From Wuchereria bancrofti (taxonomy: Eukaryota > Nematoda > Chromadorea > Rhabditida > Onchocercidae), in contig SSBO01000012.1 in NCBI GenBank assembly GCA_005281725.1, positions 8,162,866-8,226,865 on the forward strand: 64,000 nt of DNA, given 5' to 3'. Below the pieces are notes generated by a model. It worked only from the letters and a program-made list of their open reading frames with translations, was not told the DNA's origin and made no database searches. Positions 1-11,095 of the stretch are shown in pieces. Made by a program: the position numbers and the translations under genes. Within the stretch, counting starts at the first letter, position 1. Each line of letters opens with the position of its first letter.

Positions 1-516
1 AGCCAGACTACTTGATGCAATTGCTGACCCACAACCAAATGTTTTAAATTTTGCATCAGTTATCTTGCCATTTTCGTCGACCTAACTTTAGAATGATAAG
101 TACTGCTACGAATTTCTGACTTCCATGACTGCATGTGAGTTCTACTAAGTATCTACTGCCATATTGGGTGCGAAAGAGGTGTCTTCAAACATCATAACGT
201 AATGAAATAGGCAGTACGACTAACCACCTTCAAAATTATCATCATTGAATGGGCTTACAGCCCTTGTTCTATTTATCGTTGTAAATCCGAAGTATCTTGT
301 AAAAGGATTTACCTTGATTTGAAGTTTCATAACATCGCCACAGGCCGGTGACCCAACGATGCCCGTACCAACGTTCGGGTCATTCTTATCGAGTGTCCCA
401 ACATTCCGTGGATGCTCGTAGTGGTCAATAACTTTTTTGTGATAAAGTGCATTTATAACTCCTGTGCTGACAGTAGAATATAGAAATGAGGGCAGCTTTG
501 TCGACGACAGAGCCAT
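1..516 (-). CDS. ISCU: ISCU iron-sulfur cluster scaffold, 5' part (runs off the window)
   Basis: Mitochondrial scaffold on which new [2Fe-2S] clusters are built from cysteine-desulfurase sulfur, iron and ferredoxin electrons. Exon 1 is 516..313 and exon 2 is 81..1. The junction is phase 0, AAATCAAG|GT to AG|GTCGAC, and gives LQIK-VDENGKI. Visible family signatures are the YHKKVIDHYEHPRNVG start, GSPACGDVMK carrying the first cluster Cys and its Asp, and FGCGSAIASS carrying the second Cys. The third Cys lies beyond the window edge. The Met at 516 gives a roughly 25-residue Ser/Thr/Lys leader before the mature domain, compatible with mitochondrial import. The gene is head-to-head with the LACTB-like gene starting at about 687, so the two probably share a promoter. 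Family assignment is near certain; the start is likely. Confidence 0.95.
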
Positions 517-686
517 GTATCGTCTAAAATTAGGTTGTTCGGAACTTCCAGTAACCTAACTTCAAGCTCCTAATACCCACAATCTTCCCACACCTTCCGC
601 AGCTCCTCCTGTCGATACCAAACTAAACCGAAACCCGATGAACAAAACCACCGCAGAGCTAGCTTCTCTCGAACCTTACCATACGT
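517..686. promoter_or_regulatory. Putative bidirectional promoter between ISCU and the LACTB-like gene
   Basis: Only about 170 bp separate the ISCU start codon (minus strand) from the first plausible start of the plus-strand LACTB-like gene. The interval is richer in C and G than its surroundings and holds no long ORF compatible with either neighbour. An ATG at 638 opens a short frame with a gtatgg donor at 685, but it does not join the next exon in phase. A shared promoter is inferred from the spacing; no specific element was identified. Confidence 0.4.
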
Positions 687-2510
687 ATGGTCGGATATGA
701 AATGTACCTGTCGCCGTGTGAAAATTTTGACTCATGGCGATCGGTTTCTCATATTTTTTCAGTCTTATTGTTTGTATTGCAGCCAGTTGAGCCGACCGTA
801 GAAGACTTTGTGAGAGAACTGAGGAAAGCGGTTGAAACAGGAATTGATGGTAATGTGAAGAATTTATTGCATAAAATAGATGTTAAATATAAGGTATGCG
901 TGTATTCTTTCTCTTGAGCATTGCCAAATGATCTTTTTGAACCTTTGGTGTTATACAACTTATAAAACCAAATTTCTGGGTTTAGTGAGTCAGTCACTTT
1001 TTTCACCTATACTTTTCTGGGCAGTAGATAGATCAAAGGGAATGGTTTTGCTTGGCTGGCATTATAAGATGAACGTAGCTAATTTACAGTCATGTTATGT
1101 TTCATTTCTGGTCCATTCCTTTTAAATTACTTGTACGTCGATGTCCTCAAATATTGCACATTTTTCGAAATGGTTTTGGTGCTAGTCATCTTACTATTAT
1201 TTTTGAGTCATTCTACCTGTTTTATATCTTACTATGGAAATAAAAAAATTTCTTTAAGTAATCTAATCTTCCAGGAGAAATACAGTAAAAGTAGTCTAAC
1301 GCGACATCGAAGTGTTGAGGTCAAAGACAAATCTGAGTTCTTTTCCAATATTCATTACGAGTGTGTGAAAGATGCACTAGAAATCTTCAAACATGATGAA
1401 TTAGTAGCAGAACCAGGAAGTAAATTCCAGTACACAACCCATGGATTTACCTTACTCAGTGCAGCACTGGAGAAAGCAGCCAATGAAAGATATGTAGATC
1501 AAATAACAAATTTATTCCGTGAATTAGGAATGAATCACTCATATCTCGATCTTAACTTCCCCCTCATCACTAATAGAGCCAGGTATTTTGTGCATCTTGT
1601 CAATCTTTTTTAAATTGATTTGTGTTGCATTGGTTTCGGTTTATTAGCAGCCTAATTGTTTAAATTAAGGAATATAAATATTTGATTTTTCGAAATATAT
1701 AGAAACATCATTGAATCTAATCAGCAGGTAAGTTAGAATGATTAGATGGATGGAAGCCCTATCTCAGGAGTGCTTGTAGTTTCTATTTAATTAAGTTCCT
1801 ACATAACTGAATAGTTGGAAATGCCTTGCGCAGATTGTTTGTTTCAGGTATTACTATCGCGATCCCGATCATAAATTAAAGAATGTTCCAGAAGTAGACA
1901 ATTCAGGCAAATGGGCAGGTGGTGGATTATTGTCGACTGTCACTGATTTACTTATTTTCGCTAATGCAATGCTTTATAGGTATTTTAAGTTCAGTATTGG
2001 TAGATTTATAATCCACAGATAAATTGAAAATTCGGAGTATTGAAAATGGCATATCAAATTTTTTTTTCACAGATTTCATAGAAAAATTAATTTACATGGA
2101 GAAATATTTGATATACCGATTTCAGTTATCATACAGCGCAGCATTCATCTACCGAAAATAATGGAATAAAGCCTTTGCTCGATGCCGAAACTATGAAAAC
2201 GTTTTGGAAGGGTGAAATTTCGGATCATCGAGGGAATGTTTACGCTCTTGGGTGGTACAAAATCGATGGAGACGATCAAAAATATGGAGGCCTAAGTGAT
2301 ACGTGGCCACGAAAAGGAGTTTTTTTGCATACTGGTACTGCTGTGGGTGCGTCATCTGTTCTGCTTATCAAACCAGACCATAATTTCGCCGCCACTGATG
2401 GAACTTGCGTTGCTATTCTTACAAACCTGCATGAATGCGGTGAACTTACGCAGTTAGCTATGGAAATTGTTGAAATTTTTGGTTCTGCTACTTCTATTGA
2501 AACCTCATAG
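687..2510 (+). CDS. LACTB-like serine beta-lactamase-fold protein, N-terminally incomplete
   Basis: LACTB proteins are mitochondrial relatives of penicillin-binding proteins and class C beta-lactamases. Model: 687..893, 1275..1582, 1848..1979, 2126..2510; all junctions stay in phase and give about 343 residues. Exons 2-4 match the C-terminal half of LACTB: PGSKFQYTTHGFTLLSAALE (a YxT version of the YxN motif), ITNRAR/YYYRDPDHK, SGKWAGGGLLSTVTDL and HTGTAVGASSVLL (the K/HTG box). The SxxK region that normally supplies the catalytic serine is absent, and ISCU leaves no room for it upstream. The first exon (VEDFVRELRKAVETG...) is not recognisable, and its start at 687 is the least certain point; a splice acceptor at 782 is an alternative. 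It may be a non-catalytic paralogue, or a 5' exon may have been lost or misassembled. Confidence 0.75.
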
Positions 2511-4400
2511 ATATCTTTTTACTATCCATTATATTTATTAAAGTATTCTTTTGTTGTCATTCGCATTATCCTCTTGAAAACTATTACGTTGTCAAGTATT
2601 CAGGCTATAAATGAGTTACAGTCTGATCTATAAGTAATGAAGTATACATTTATTCATTATATATGCTGTATAAAATAATTTTTCACCTGCGAATGTCAAG
2701 TAAAATATTTTTTCTGCACAAGATCTGTCGCTGAAGTTATGAAAAGAAGGTAGTGACGGTTCGTAAAATATGGCGTACCATTTAGACTGGAGTGAGGTTA
2801 CTATTTTCTTTGATTGCCTTAGTAAAATTGATTTGATGATGTGGAGCATTATTATCAGTTGTGATTTTCTGGTGTGATAATTTCTACAAATGCCCCGAAT
2901 ATTGTCTAATTCATTTAGCTTAATGTGAAGCTAAATCTACTTTGCTAAAAGAAAGTGTCATACTTTTTATATGGAAATACAGTAGGAACCTCAAGATTTC
3001 TGCATTACCGAATTGAAGGACCCAGCAGTTGTATTTTTGAAAATTTTTGCTTTGATATGCACAAATGACAGGTGTACCTCCTAAGAAAGCAGCCTTATGT
3101 ATCTGCTGAATGTTGTGTAAAAAAAAAATCCCCAAATCATAACGAGCAGTAACCGAGCTTTCATTTCATTAATCGAATTTGTATTATTAATCGAAAAAAG
3201 TAAACCTGTTGAGAAGTCTTTCGTTCTGTTTAAAAGAAATGTCTATCCAAAGTAATGCAAAAAATACGAAATTCCTTATATAAATTAAACATTTTGCAGT
3301 GGTAACTGTAGGTGTCTATGAAAACGATCAAAGGTTATAATGTTAGAATCAAAGCAAAAAATAATTTTCAGTCTAGGTAGGTTGCGCAAAAATGTGAGTG
3401 GAGGCACAAATTGAAGCAACTAGAATTCTCTAGAAACCGTTACCTGAGTTTTTGACCATTTGTCTGTGAGGAAGGTACCTACCTAAATTGTTCAGTTAAT
3501 CGATTTTCATCTGAAAAGTAATCTACTCTTCGCCTAGTTGTTAATGGCTGTATGGATACATTCATATTTTTCATTCTTTCATTTTTATCATTTTTTTTGA
3601 TGTTTTTTTTTAGAGGGGTATTTTTAACCTGTGCTTTGCAACCTTGGATCTAGCCAACTGGATATCCTAATTTTAGGATCTAAAAATGTTTTAACAAAAA
3701 TTATTCTATTTCTATTTAATTTTAAAATGGAACTTTGGAATAACTCTGCTGCTGCGCTCGTCTGATAGGTTTTTTTCTTTTAACTCCAACCAAAATATTA
3801 CTTTGATTTCTAAATTGAATTTAAAAAAATACCTTTTTGCAATTTATACTTGCGGATCAAAATAAACCATGGAAACGGCATTTGAAACAGTGACAGTAAG
3901 TATTTCGTTTGCCTTTAAAATGTCCTTGAGATTTCTCCTTAAAAGTATCAGATGCCTTAAAATTTTCTGGAACATTGCTGAAGGACAGCAAAATGGAAAA
4001 TATTTCGGAAAATATGCTGAAGGTTTTCAACAGTAATCGGATTTATGACATGTAGTGAATCTTCTTACTCTATGTAAAGAACAGTAGCTTGACCCCAAAT
4101 TTTAGATAGCGATGATATATAAAATCTTTTAGATGACAGATGGAACGTTAGCAATTTCATATAAAAAACATTTTGTACTTTATACATCTACATCAGTACG
4201 TCTTTTGTATTTAAACTTTGCTTCTATCTTTTGCCATCTTATATCAGTTTCGTGTTGCACAGCTGAATTCTTGTTTCTTTATTCTTTATTTAGCACACTC
4301 ACTAAAGAAATAATGAATTAGTTAGGTTCGAAATGATACAAAAGATCAACATCGTAGAAAGAGGAAAGTTTATTATATAAAATGTAACAATGTGCTAAAA
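2511..4400. other. Intergenic interval, no supported gene
   Basis: This AT-rich sequence lies between the LACTB-like stop codon and the first PPP2R3 exon. Short open frames occur, for example 4133-4318 in plus orientation, but they lack family similarity and convincing splice borders. Untranslated exons of either neighbour could lie here. No repeat array or RNA gene was recognised. Confidence 0.6.
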
Positions 4401-4414
4401 TTGCTTGATTGTGC

Positions 4415-7400
4415 ATGCTTTTAAAGGAGTGGGAAGAGTCAAGAACACATCAAAATGTTATGGAAGTTACAAGTGATGATGGCAATAATAATGACAGTTT
4501 AGTAATAAAGGTAATGGATCCAGGTGGGTTATCAGAGGTAACTGATGATAAAAATTGTATCCGTGGAGCAGCAGCTACTCAACAAAACAGTTCAAGATCG
4601 TTGCTACCACCCATTTCAGCATCGTATATTTTTGCACCAATTTCGAAACGTAATTTGTGTAGCGTAATCGTAAGTGCTAAATAGTTACTAAGTAGTGAAA
4701 CAACTAAAGAATTTCGACTTTAAAAAAGTTTAATTTAAATTAGGCGTTTTCTCAATGAAGAATTTGAAACAACAGCTGACTTTCATCTCGTTTTCTTTGT
4801 TACAACAAGAGCTATTAAATTTACCACAATTTATTTTAATTTTCACTTTAAATTGGAAAGTAACTTTATCTATGAAGAATACATTCAGAGTGCAGCGATG
4901 TCTCCACAAAATGAAGTCAAGTCTACGAGAATTTCAATCTTTCCCGCGTGCGCATATCCCAAAAGAATTGGTATTTCTAAAAAATACCTATTCTTTACTA
5001 TTTTATCTTTTATTTTTCGTTGCATTTCTACTTGCTTCGCCAACTAGGATCTTACATTATCACATTAAGAATAATACCATAAAATTTGCACTAGGGATGT
5101 AAACATTAGGTGTAATAGATTTCTGTTATTTCCGGCTTAGTTTTGAAAACATTAATTTAAAATTTGAGATATTATTCTTAACACTTTCCTGTCGCATTTT
5201 AGTACAACTTTCGATGAGTCTAAAATAGGTGCTATTAATAGTGGAACCGAAATAGAAATTAGTGAACATTTAAATGTGTTACCGTCGCTAACGGTATCAG
5301 TAATTTGATAACTTGTAGATGTGTGCATGATTTGTAAATTATTTACATTATACATGCAATGCTTGCTGAAAATAAGTAAAACTAAAATGTGGGTTTTAAT
5401 TTCAGCACTAGTATGATGTGCAGTACGTGCTTTCATAAGTAACGATGCATTCAGTACTGCGTGAAATAATAAGCCTTTATGGATAAACAATTAGAATTAA
5501 ATAATAATTTATTAAAAAAAAAAATAATTTATCAAAAATCAAGCAAGGTGTAACGAAGAAGTCCGTATTGTCGGTTTTTCCTACAGTGAGAGGGATAATC
5601 TATTTCTTAAGATGTGAGCGAACAAAGCAAACAAATCTGCTTAAATACAAAAGGGAAATTTTGAAATTGCAGTTGAAAAGTCCAAATGAAAAAGACGTCA
5701 TGTGGAATAATCAGCGCAAATTAATAATGGATCACATCTGCAAAACTTTTGAAAATGCTATTTCGTCGGATATTTTGGATGATAAAAATGAATCATCGTG
5801 CATATCACCCATTCATCTGGTATGATTGCAATCCATTACATCCTCTAAATAGTTCGTTAGATCAATCAGTGTATACTTAAAGTAAGGTGATATTATTGAA
5901 TGAAGCCTGGATTTAATCGGGCCATGGTCTTTTTCAGAATCCTGATATATTCACAAGGCTTTTGGAAACGCCGAAAAAGTAAGCTTCCTTTCTAGTAATC
6001 AATCTATGTACCAAGCATTTCCGCCTTTTAACTGCTTTTCATGCTACACAACTGCTCAGAATTTTTTTTTTTTTTTTTGTTGACAAGATACGTGCAAAGA
6101 GTATTATTGATCGGAATGTTTTTATCAAATTGCTTCCAGCACTGCATATCTGTTAACAATATGCAGAAACATTCCAAAACATTTCTAAGTTGAAAAGCAT
6201 TATTTTGTGATACCTTTTTTTTATAGATTTAAATGGTTTGAAAAATTTGAACAAGATCAGGAGAATGCTTGGGACTGTAGCAGACAAACACCGATCAGTC
6301 CATCTGACTCGAATTATGACAAGAATCCATATGCTATGTTTCCATATGGGAATACTCAACAAGAAACATTAGTTGAAAAAAATATAGATACGGTATCGTT
6401 CGTTATCAGAGCTATTAAAAAATTAATGCAATTTATAAAACTTGTGGAAAGGCTGCTTCAGGTAACGTAAGTAAAAAGTGCTCCTGAAATGACTAAATTT
6501 TTTAATTTTTACGCTTTTCTTACTTTCGAAAGGTGTGTGTTTAAGTCTTATTGTTTTCACATTAAATTGCTAATCTTTTGCACCCTTAATCATATTTTAA
6601 TGAAATGACATTTGAAGTTACAGCTGGAAAAGCCACAAATATTAGACAGTAGCGTATTGCAAGAATATCAGCAGATAGTGATTACCAATCCTGAAGCTTT
6701 GTCGAATGACGAAATTCTTGATGATCTGAACGTTAATGATATTTCTTGGTACACATCATCCACCCTTTCGGTACGAACAAACTCTTCGAGTCATAAGTGC
6801 ATGCTGTCTTTATTGTTCAAAACGTGAAATTTGAGTAGTTACTAGTTTAGATGCTTTAAACTAGGATACAATCCTGAAAATTAATGACCTTATGATATTT
6901 TGAAAGATATACGCATTTTCTGCAGGAGGAAAAAAAAAAACAGTTTTCATAATCGGTTCGAAGCCACAATTGAATAAACCTACTTGAACATTTTTCTTTT
7001 AACTTTGTCCCGATTTATCATAATATTTCTCAGAATTAAGCAAGATTTCAGTGCTTCAGGAAATATATAATACTAACAAACATCTTAGGCAGCTTTCTTT
7101 CTATGAAAAAAAAATTTTATTTTTAATTCCATCAGTATTACAAATTCGGGCAGAAACACAGAAACAGTTTGATACGCTGTAGAGAGGCATTAATCCTAAT
7201 TATGACGATTTCTCATATTTCGCTTCTAAAGTTGTAAATATTTATAACAAAACGATAATATGCACAGCAGAAAATTTCACCATGTCTTCGTAAATCTTGT
7301 TGATAGGCTTTGTAATGGTTAAATTGAACTTCATCGTTAGAAATTTAATGCAAAAAAAAATAGAGGTAATTACAATAGAAAACCAACAAAAAAATCATCA

Positions 7401-10400
7401 TTACACCTAGTCTGTTAAATAAAGTAATTTAGGAAATTCATCTTAATGACCTAATATGGCGGAAATTGTAGATTTTGTTTATTAGCAAAGTAGCCAATTA
7501 GAAATTGAACACTGAATTTTTTAGAAGAACGGTAATGCGTTGACTCCTAGAAAAATGGAAGAAAAACGAAATGAAAGGTAGAAATTTTACTAAATATGGA
7601 TTTCCAGTTTAACGAGTTTGAAATTATCTAAAATTATCCAATTTTTTCCAAATTTCAGTTCCTTCGAAATGCTTTTATCAAGCGATCTTGACTCCTCAAC
7701 TGTTCACAAAGTGAACATTCTTAATGAAACTGATCCAACATCATTCAGTATCCCACGGTACATATCAATTTTTAAATCAGATTTAGATTTCAAATTTCAA
7801 AATTGTTGAAAAATCTAATTTATGCTTAACTCTCTTACACCAAAATCTTTCAGTTTTCACTATCCCTGTGGTATCCCACATAGTGGAAAAGAAAGTTGCA
7901 AGAATCTGAAGGCTGTAAAAGGATTATTTTATAAATACAATGATCGGGTACATTATTCACAATGAATTTATTGAGAAATTCGGAAAAGCGCCAGACGATT
8001 AAGAGGGTATTCCAGTGGTTACAAACAATACTACATGAGCAAGGGTGGAAGGAACGTTTGTTGATAAACTATTCATAATGAATTTCACATAAAGTGTGAA
8101 TTGTCTGGACTGGAAGTATTCATTTTCAAAAATGGGATAGAAGACAAAACAGTACAAAACATTTGCTCACTCCCTTCTTGCTTTAGGTTGATTTGTCACA
8201 TATGAAGGAAATTTGTTTAGCATCTGGACTGTGTCCACTCTGGAAGCAACCACTTTACAATTGCATTTCTACTCCAACTTCAAATTTCATTAATTTCGAT
8301 AAATTTGCAAGTTGGTGGAAAAAGTATGCTTTCGGACGTTTCATTTGATTGTAAAAGTAGTAGCAAACGTCAGTTAATCTTTTACTTTTAAAGAAACAAA
8401 CATTGTTTTTACCTTTAAGAATTTGAAATCTTACCAAAATTTATTAAATTGGACATATTTTCTTCAGATTTGAAGAGAATGCTCACGATGAGACATCACG
8501 TTTTGTTTACATCTTGACGAATGGAAAACGGAATTACCTTATTGCAGATGATTTTAAAGCGCTTGTTCAGGATTTGATTGAGACATTACCCTCGTTGAGT
8601 TCCTTGAAAGAAGCGGTCGCCTTCCATCAACCATATATAGAAACAGTTAAGAATTTTTTGTTCACAACATCTGCCAGTTTAATTCTAAATCCTATATATT
8701 TCAGGTGATAGCGCGTATTTTTTGGAATGTATGTCACTCCTGGAAAAAATATATTTTGACAGTGGAATTGAGGTTATCAAATTTATTGAAGGTAAATTGA
8801 GACAAATGTCTGTACCATGTGCTAACAAATTTTATAGCTGTCACTAATGTAAGTGAAGTGCAAATGCAAGCCGAATAGAATCATTTTGATTTCACAAAAT
8901 TCGGTATAGCTAGAGTAAATGTTTCCTATCTTTCCTATTTTCGCTACATTGAGATTTTTTCAAAAATCTTGCAGGCAATTAAATTGTTAGAAAGAGAAGA
9001 GGTTAACGAGGAATGTGAAATTTTCAGTTACAAACACTTCTACGTTATTTACTGTAACTTTTATATGTTGGATAAAGGTGAAAAGAATTACTTGACACCG
9101 TCTGATCTTTCTCTTTATTCCAATAGTGGTAAGTTTTGTTATGACGAAAAAAAAGCAATTCTTACCGGTCAAGTCATTTATGTTGGTTCACATATGAAGA
9201 ATTTATGTCACGTATGATGTCGCGTATGACTGCTAACCATTGACTGAATGATAGAGTGAACTAATTCTAGAAGCTGAGCAGCTAATCTGAGCAGCTAATA
9301 ATTTAAAGTGTTCTTTGCATTAATTATGAACTGAAAAGTTTTTGAGCATTAACAAATTTGGTAGTGCAACGCATCTTTTCTGGAGCTGTATCGCTGAACA
9401 GTTCAATGAAACGAACTATAGATTATATTGCATTCGTCAATTTCTTGTTGGCAGAAGTTGATAAATCTCATCCGAAAAGGTTGATAAATATTAATTTTGT
9501 ATCTGCATGCATGCATTTCATAATTGCAGAAAAATAATCAATCCGAATTTACTAAACCCTATTAATAAGCTTATCTCTGAAGTGAAAATCTGTTGAAGTT
9601 AGCTTATTTTGAGATAATGGAGTAATTATACTTCAAGTGCAGTTATACGTGAGTCTACAGAAGCAGGATAATTGTTTTAATAACCAAATTATCCTGCATA
9701 AGTTAGCCATATGAGGGATACCGGTTACTTGAGTTATCCAATTTCCATTAGAATAATTAATGATAGTAAGTTTCTGAAATATTAATTCCAAAAAAAATAA
9801 GTGCGACAATTTCTTTATTATTTTAAGCATTGAATACTGGTTCCGAATAATGGATTTAAATGGAGACGGTCGCATTTCGTTTGATGAAATGGAGCAATTT
9901 TACAATGAAATAGTAGCGAATGTCATCCGTATGGGTATGGACGTAATAACATTCAGTAATTTAATAAATATGGTGATTTTTTTTTTAAACTAGCAGTAAT
10001 TAATAAAAAGTGTCAAACATTTGAATTACTTTTGTAGTACTATAGTAACAAGCATCATATTATTTCCATTTTAATGAATCTCTTTCACTGTATGATGTGT
10101 TTGGATAGTATGGTACGGGAATAAACTAATAACCATGTTTCTTCAATTATTTGATCTTTATAAAAGTTTTTAAGTTAAAAGATATGATACCATCACATTC
10201 ATCAACATATTTCACATTATCCGATCTCAAACGATCTCCTCCAGTGGCGTGTTATTTCTTCAATACTTTCATCAATTGGGTAAAGCATATTGCCCAAGAA
10301 AGTTGCCCACCTGATAACAGAAACGTATGTTGTTTCAAATTAGTAAAGAGTTCATTTTGAAAACGGCAAGCATAATAACGTTTACCAACTGTTTCTTAAT

Positions 10401-11095
10401 TTTTTCAAATTTCTTCATTTTTCCATATACTGAAATATGATTTCGAAATCCAATTTTTGGGATTATTTGAATTGTTACATTTGAAATTGGTTCATATTTC
10501 AATTGTTCTTTGGTTGTACGCAAAATATTATTCGGTACTTTTAGAGATTCATACAAGGAATGGATCCACAATTCAGCGATTGGAATCGTTTTTGTAAAAT
10601 GGAATACAAAATATTAGTAGCAGATTTAATGAATAGTGAGGAGGAGACAACGGTTAGCAGAATTTTGAATAGTTTGAATGTAATAATGAAGGAAATAGAT
10701 CATTTCGTTTATGAGTTTTTAGTGCTGTTCAGAAGATTTTATTAAACATACAGAAATGAATTATTGTTTGACACTATCACTCCAGAAAATAAATATTTTT
10801 GATAGGACTAAGTTGTTAAATTGAATTCATAGGATTATTTTATATTTAATTATATCTGATAGAATTTCTTGCTTTTCAGTGATAAGATATCAACGATTAA
10901 GGTGGACGACTGATTCATATAAGAAGAAATTTTAAGTTTTTGTGAAAGCATATATATGATATATACACTCAATGAATATTATTGGAATTTGAAATTGTAA
11001 TTTTATGGTATATTACCGTTTTTCCTAACAAATTTCAGCTTTCAAACTTGAATGAACATGAAGAAATTGGTAAATTGGTAGTTCAGGTATGGTAA
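4415..11095 (+). CDS. PPP2R3: Protein phosphatase 2A B'' regulatory subunit (PPP2R3/PR72/RSA-1 type)
   Basis: Regulatory subunit that targets the PP2A core enzyme; in C. elegans the B'' protein RSA-1 brings PP2A to centrosomes. Exons after a first block (about 4415-4669, start uncertain) are about 4813..4970, 5587..5819, 5938..5978, 6227..6461, 6624..6770, 7659..7757, 7854..7947, 8187..8323, 8468..8645, 8705..8791, 8975..9128, 9347..9479, 9828..9972, 10175..10324, 10545..10679 and 11039..11095. Recognisable PPP2R3 blocks are RFHYPCGIPHSGK, CPLWKQPLYN, VIARIFWNVCHSWKKYI, FSYKHFYVIYCNFYMLD, QRIFSGAVSLN, SIEYWFRIMDLNGDGRISF, FTLSDLKRS and SDWNRFCKMEYKILVADL. The second EF-hand (DLNGDGRISFDE) looks able to bind calcium; the first (DKGEKNYLTPSD) does not. 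Phase fails only at 6770/7659, where a donor at 6749 would restore the frame. The N-terminal third is not conserved enough to verify. Confidence 0.88.

Noticed and set aside
4133..4318. 62-codon open frame upstream of PPP2R3
   Set aside because: Hydrophobic random-like composition, no splice borders that join the PPP2R3 frame, no family similarity.
6950..6965. ggttcgaagcc resembling a tRNA B box
   Set aside because: No A box, cloverleaf arms or terminator T-run fit around it.
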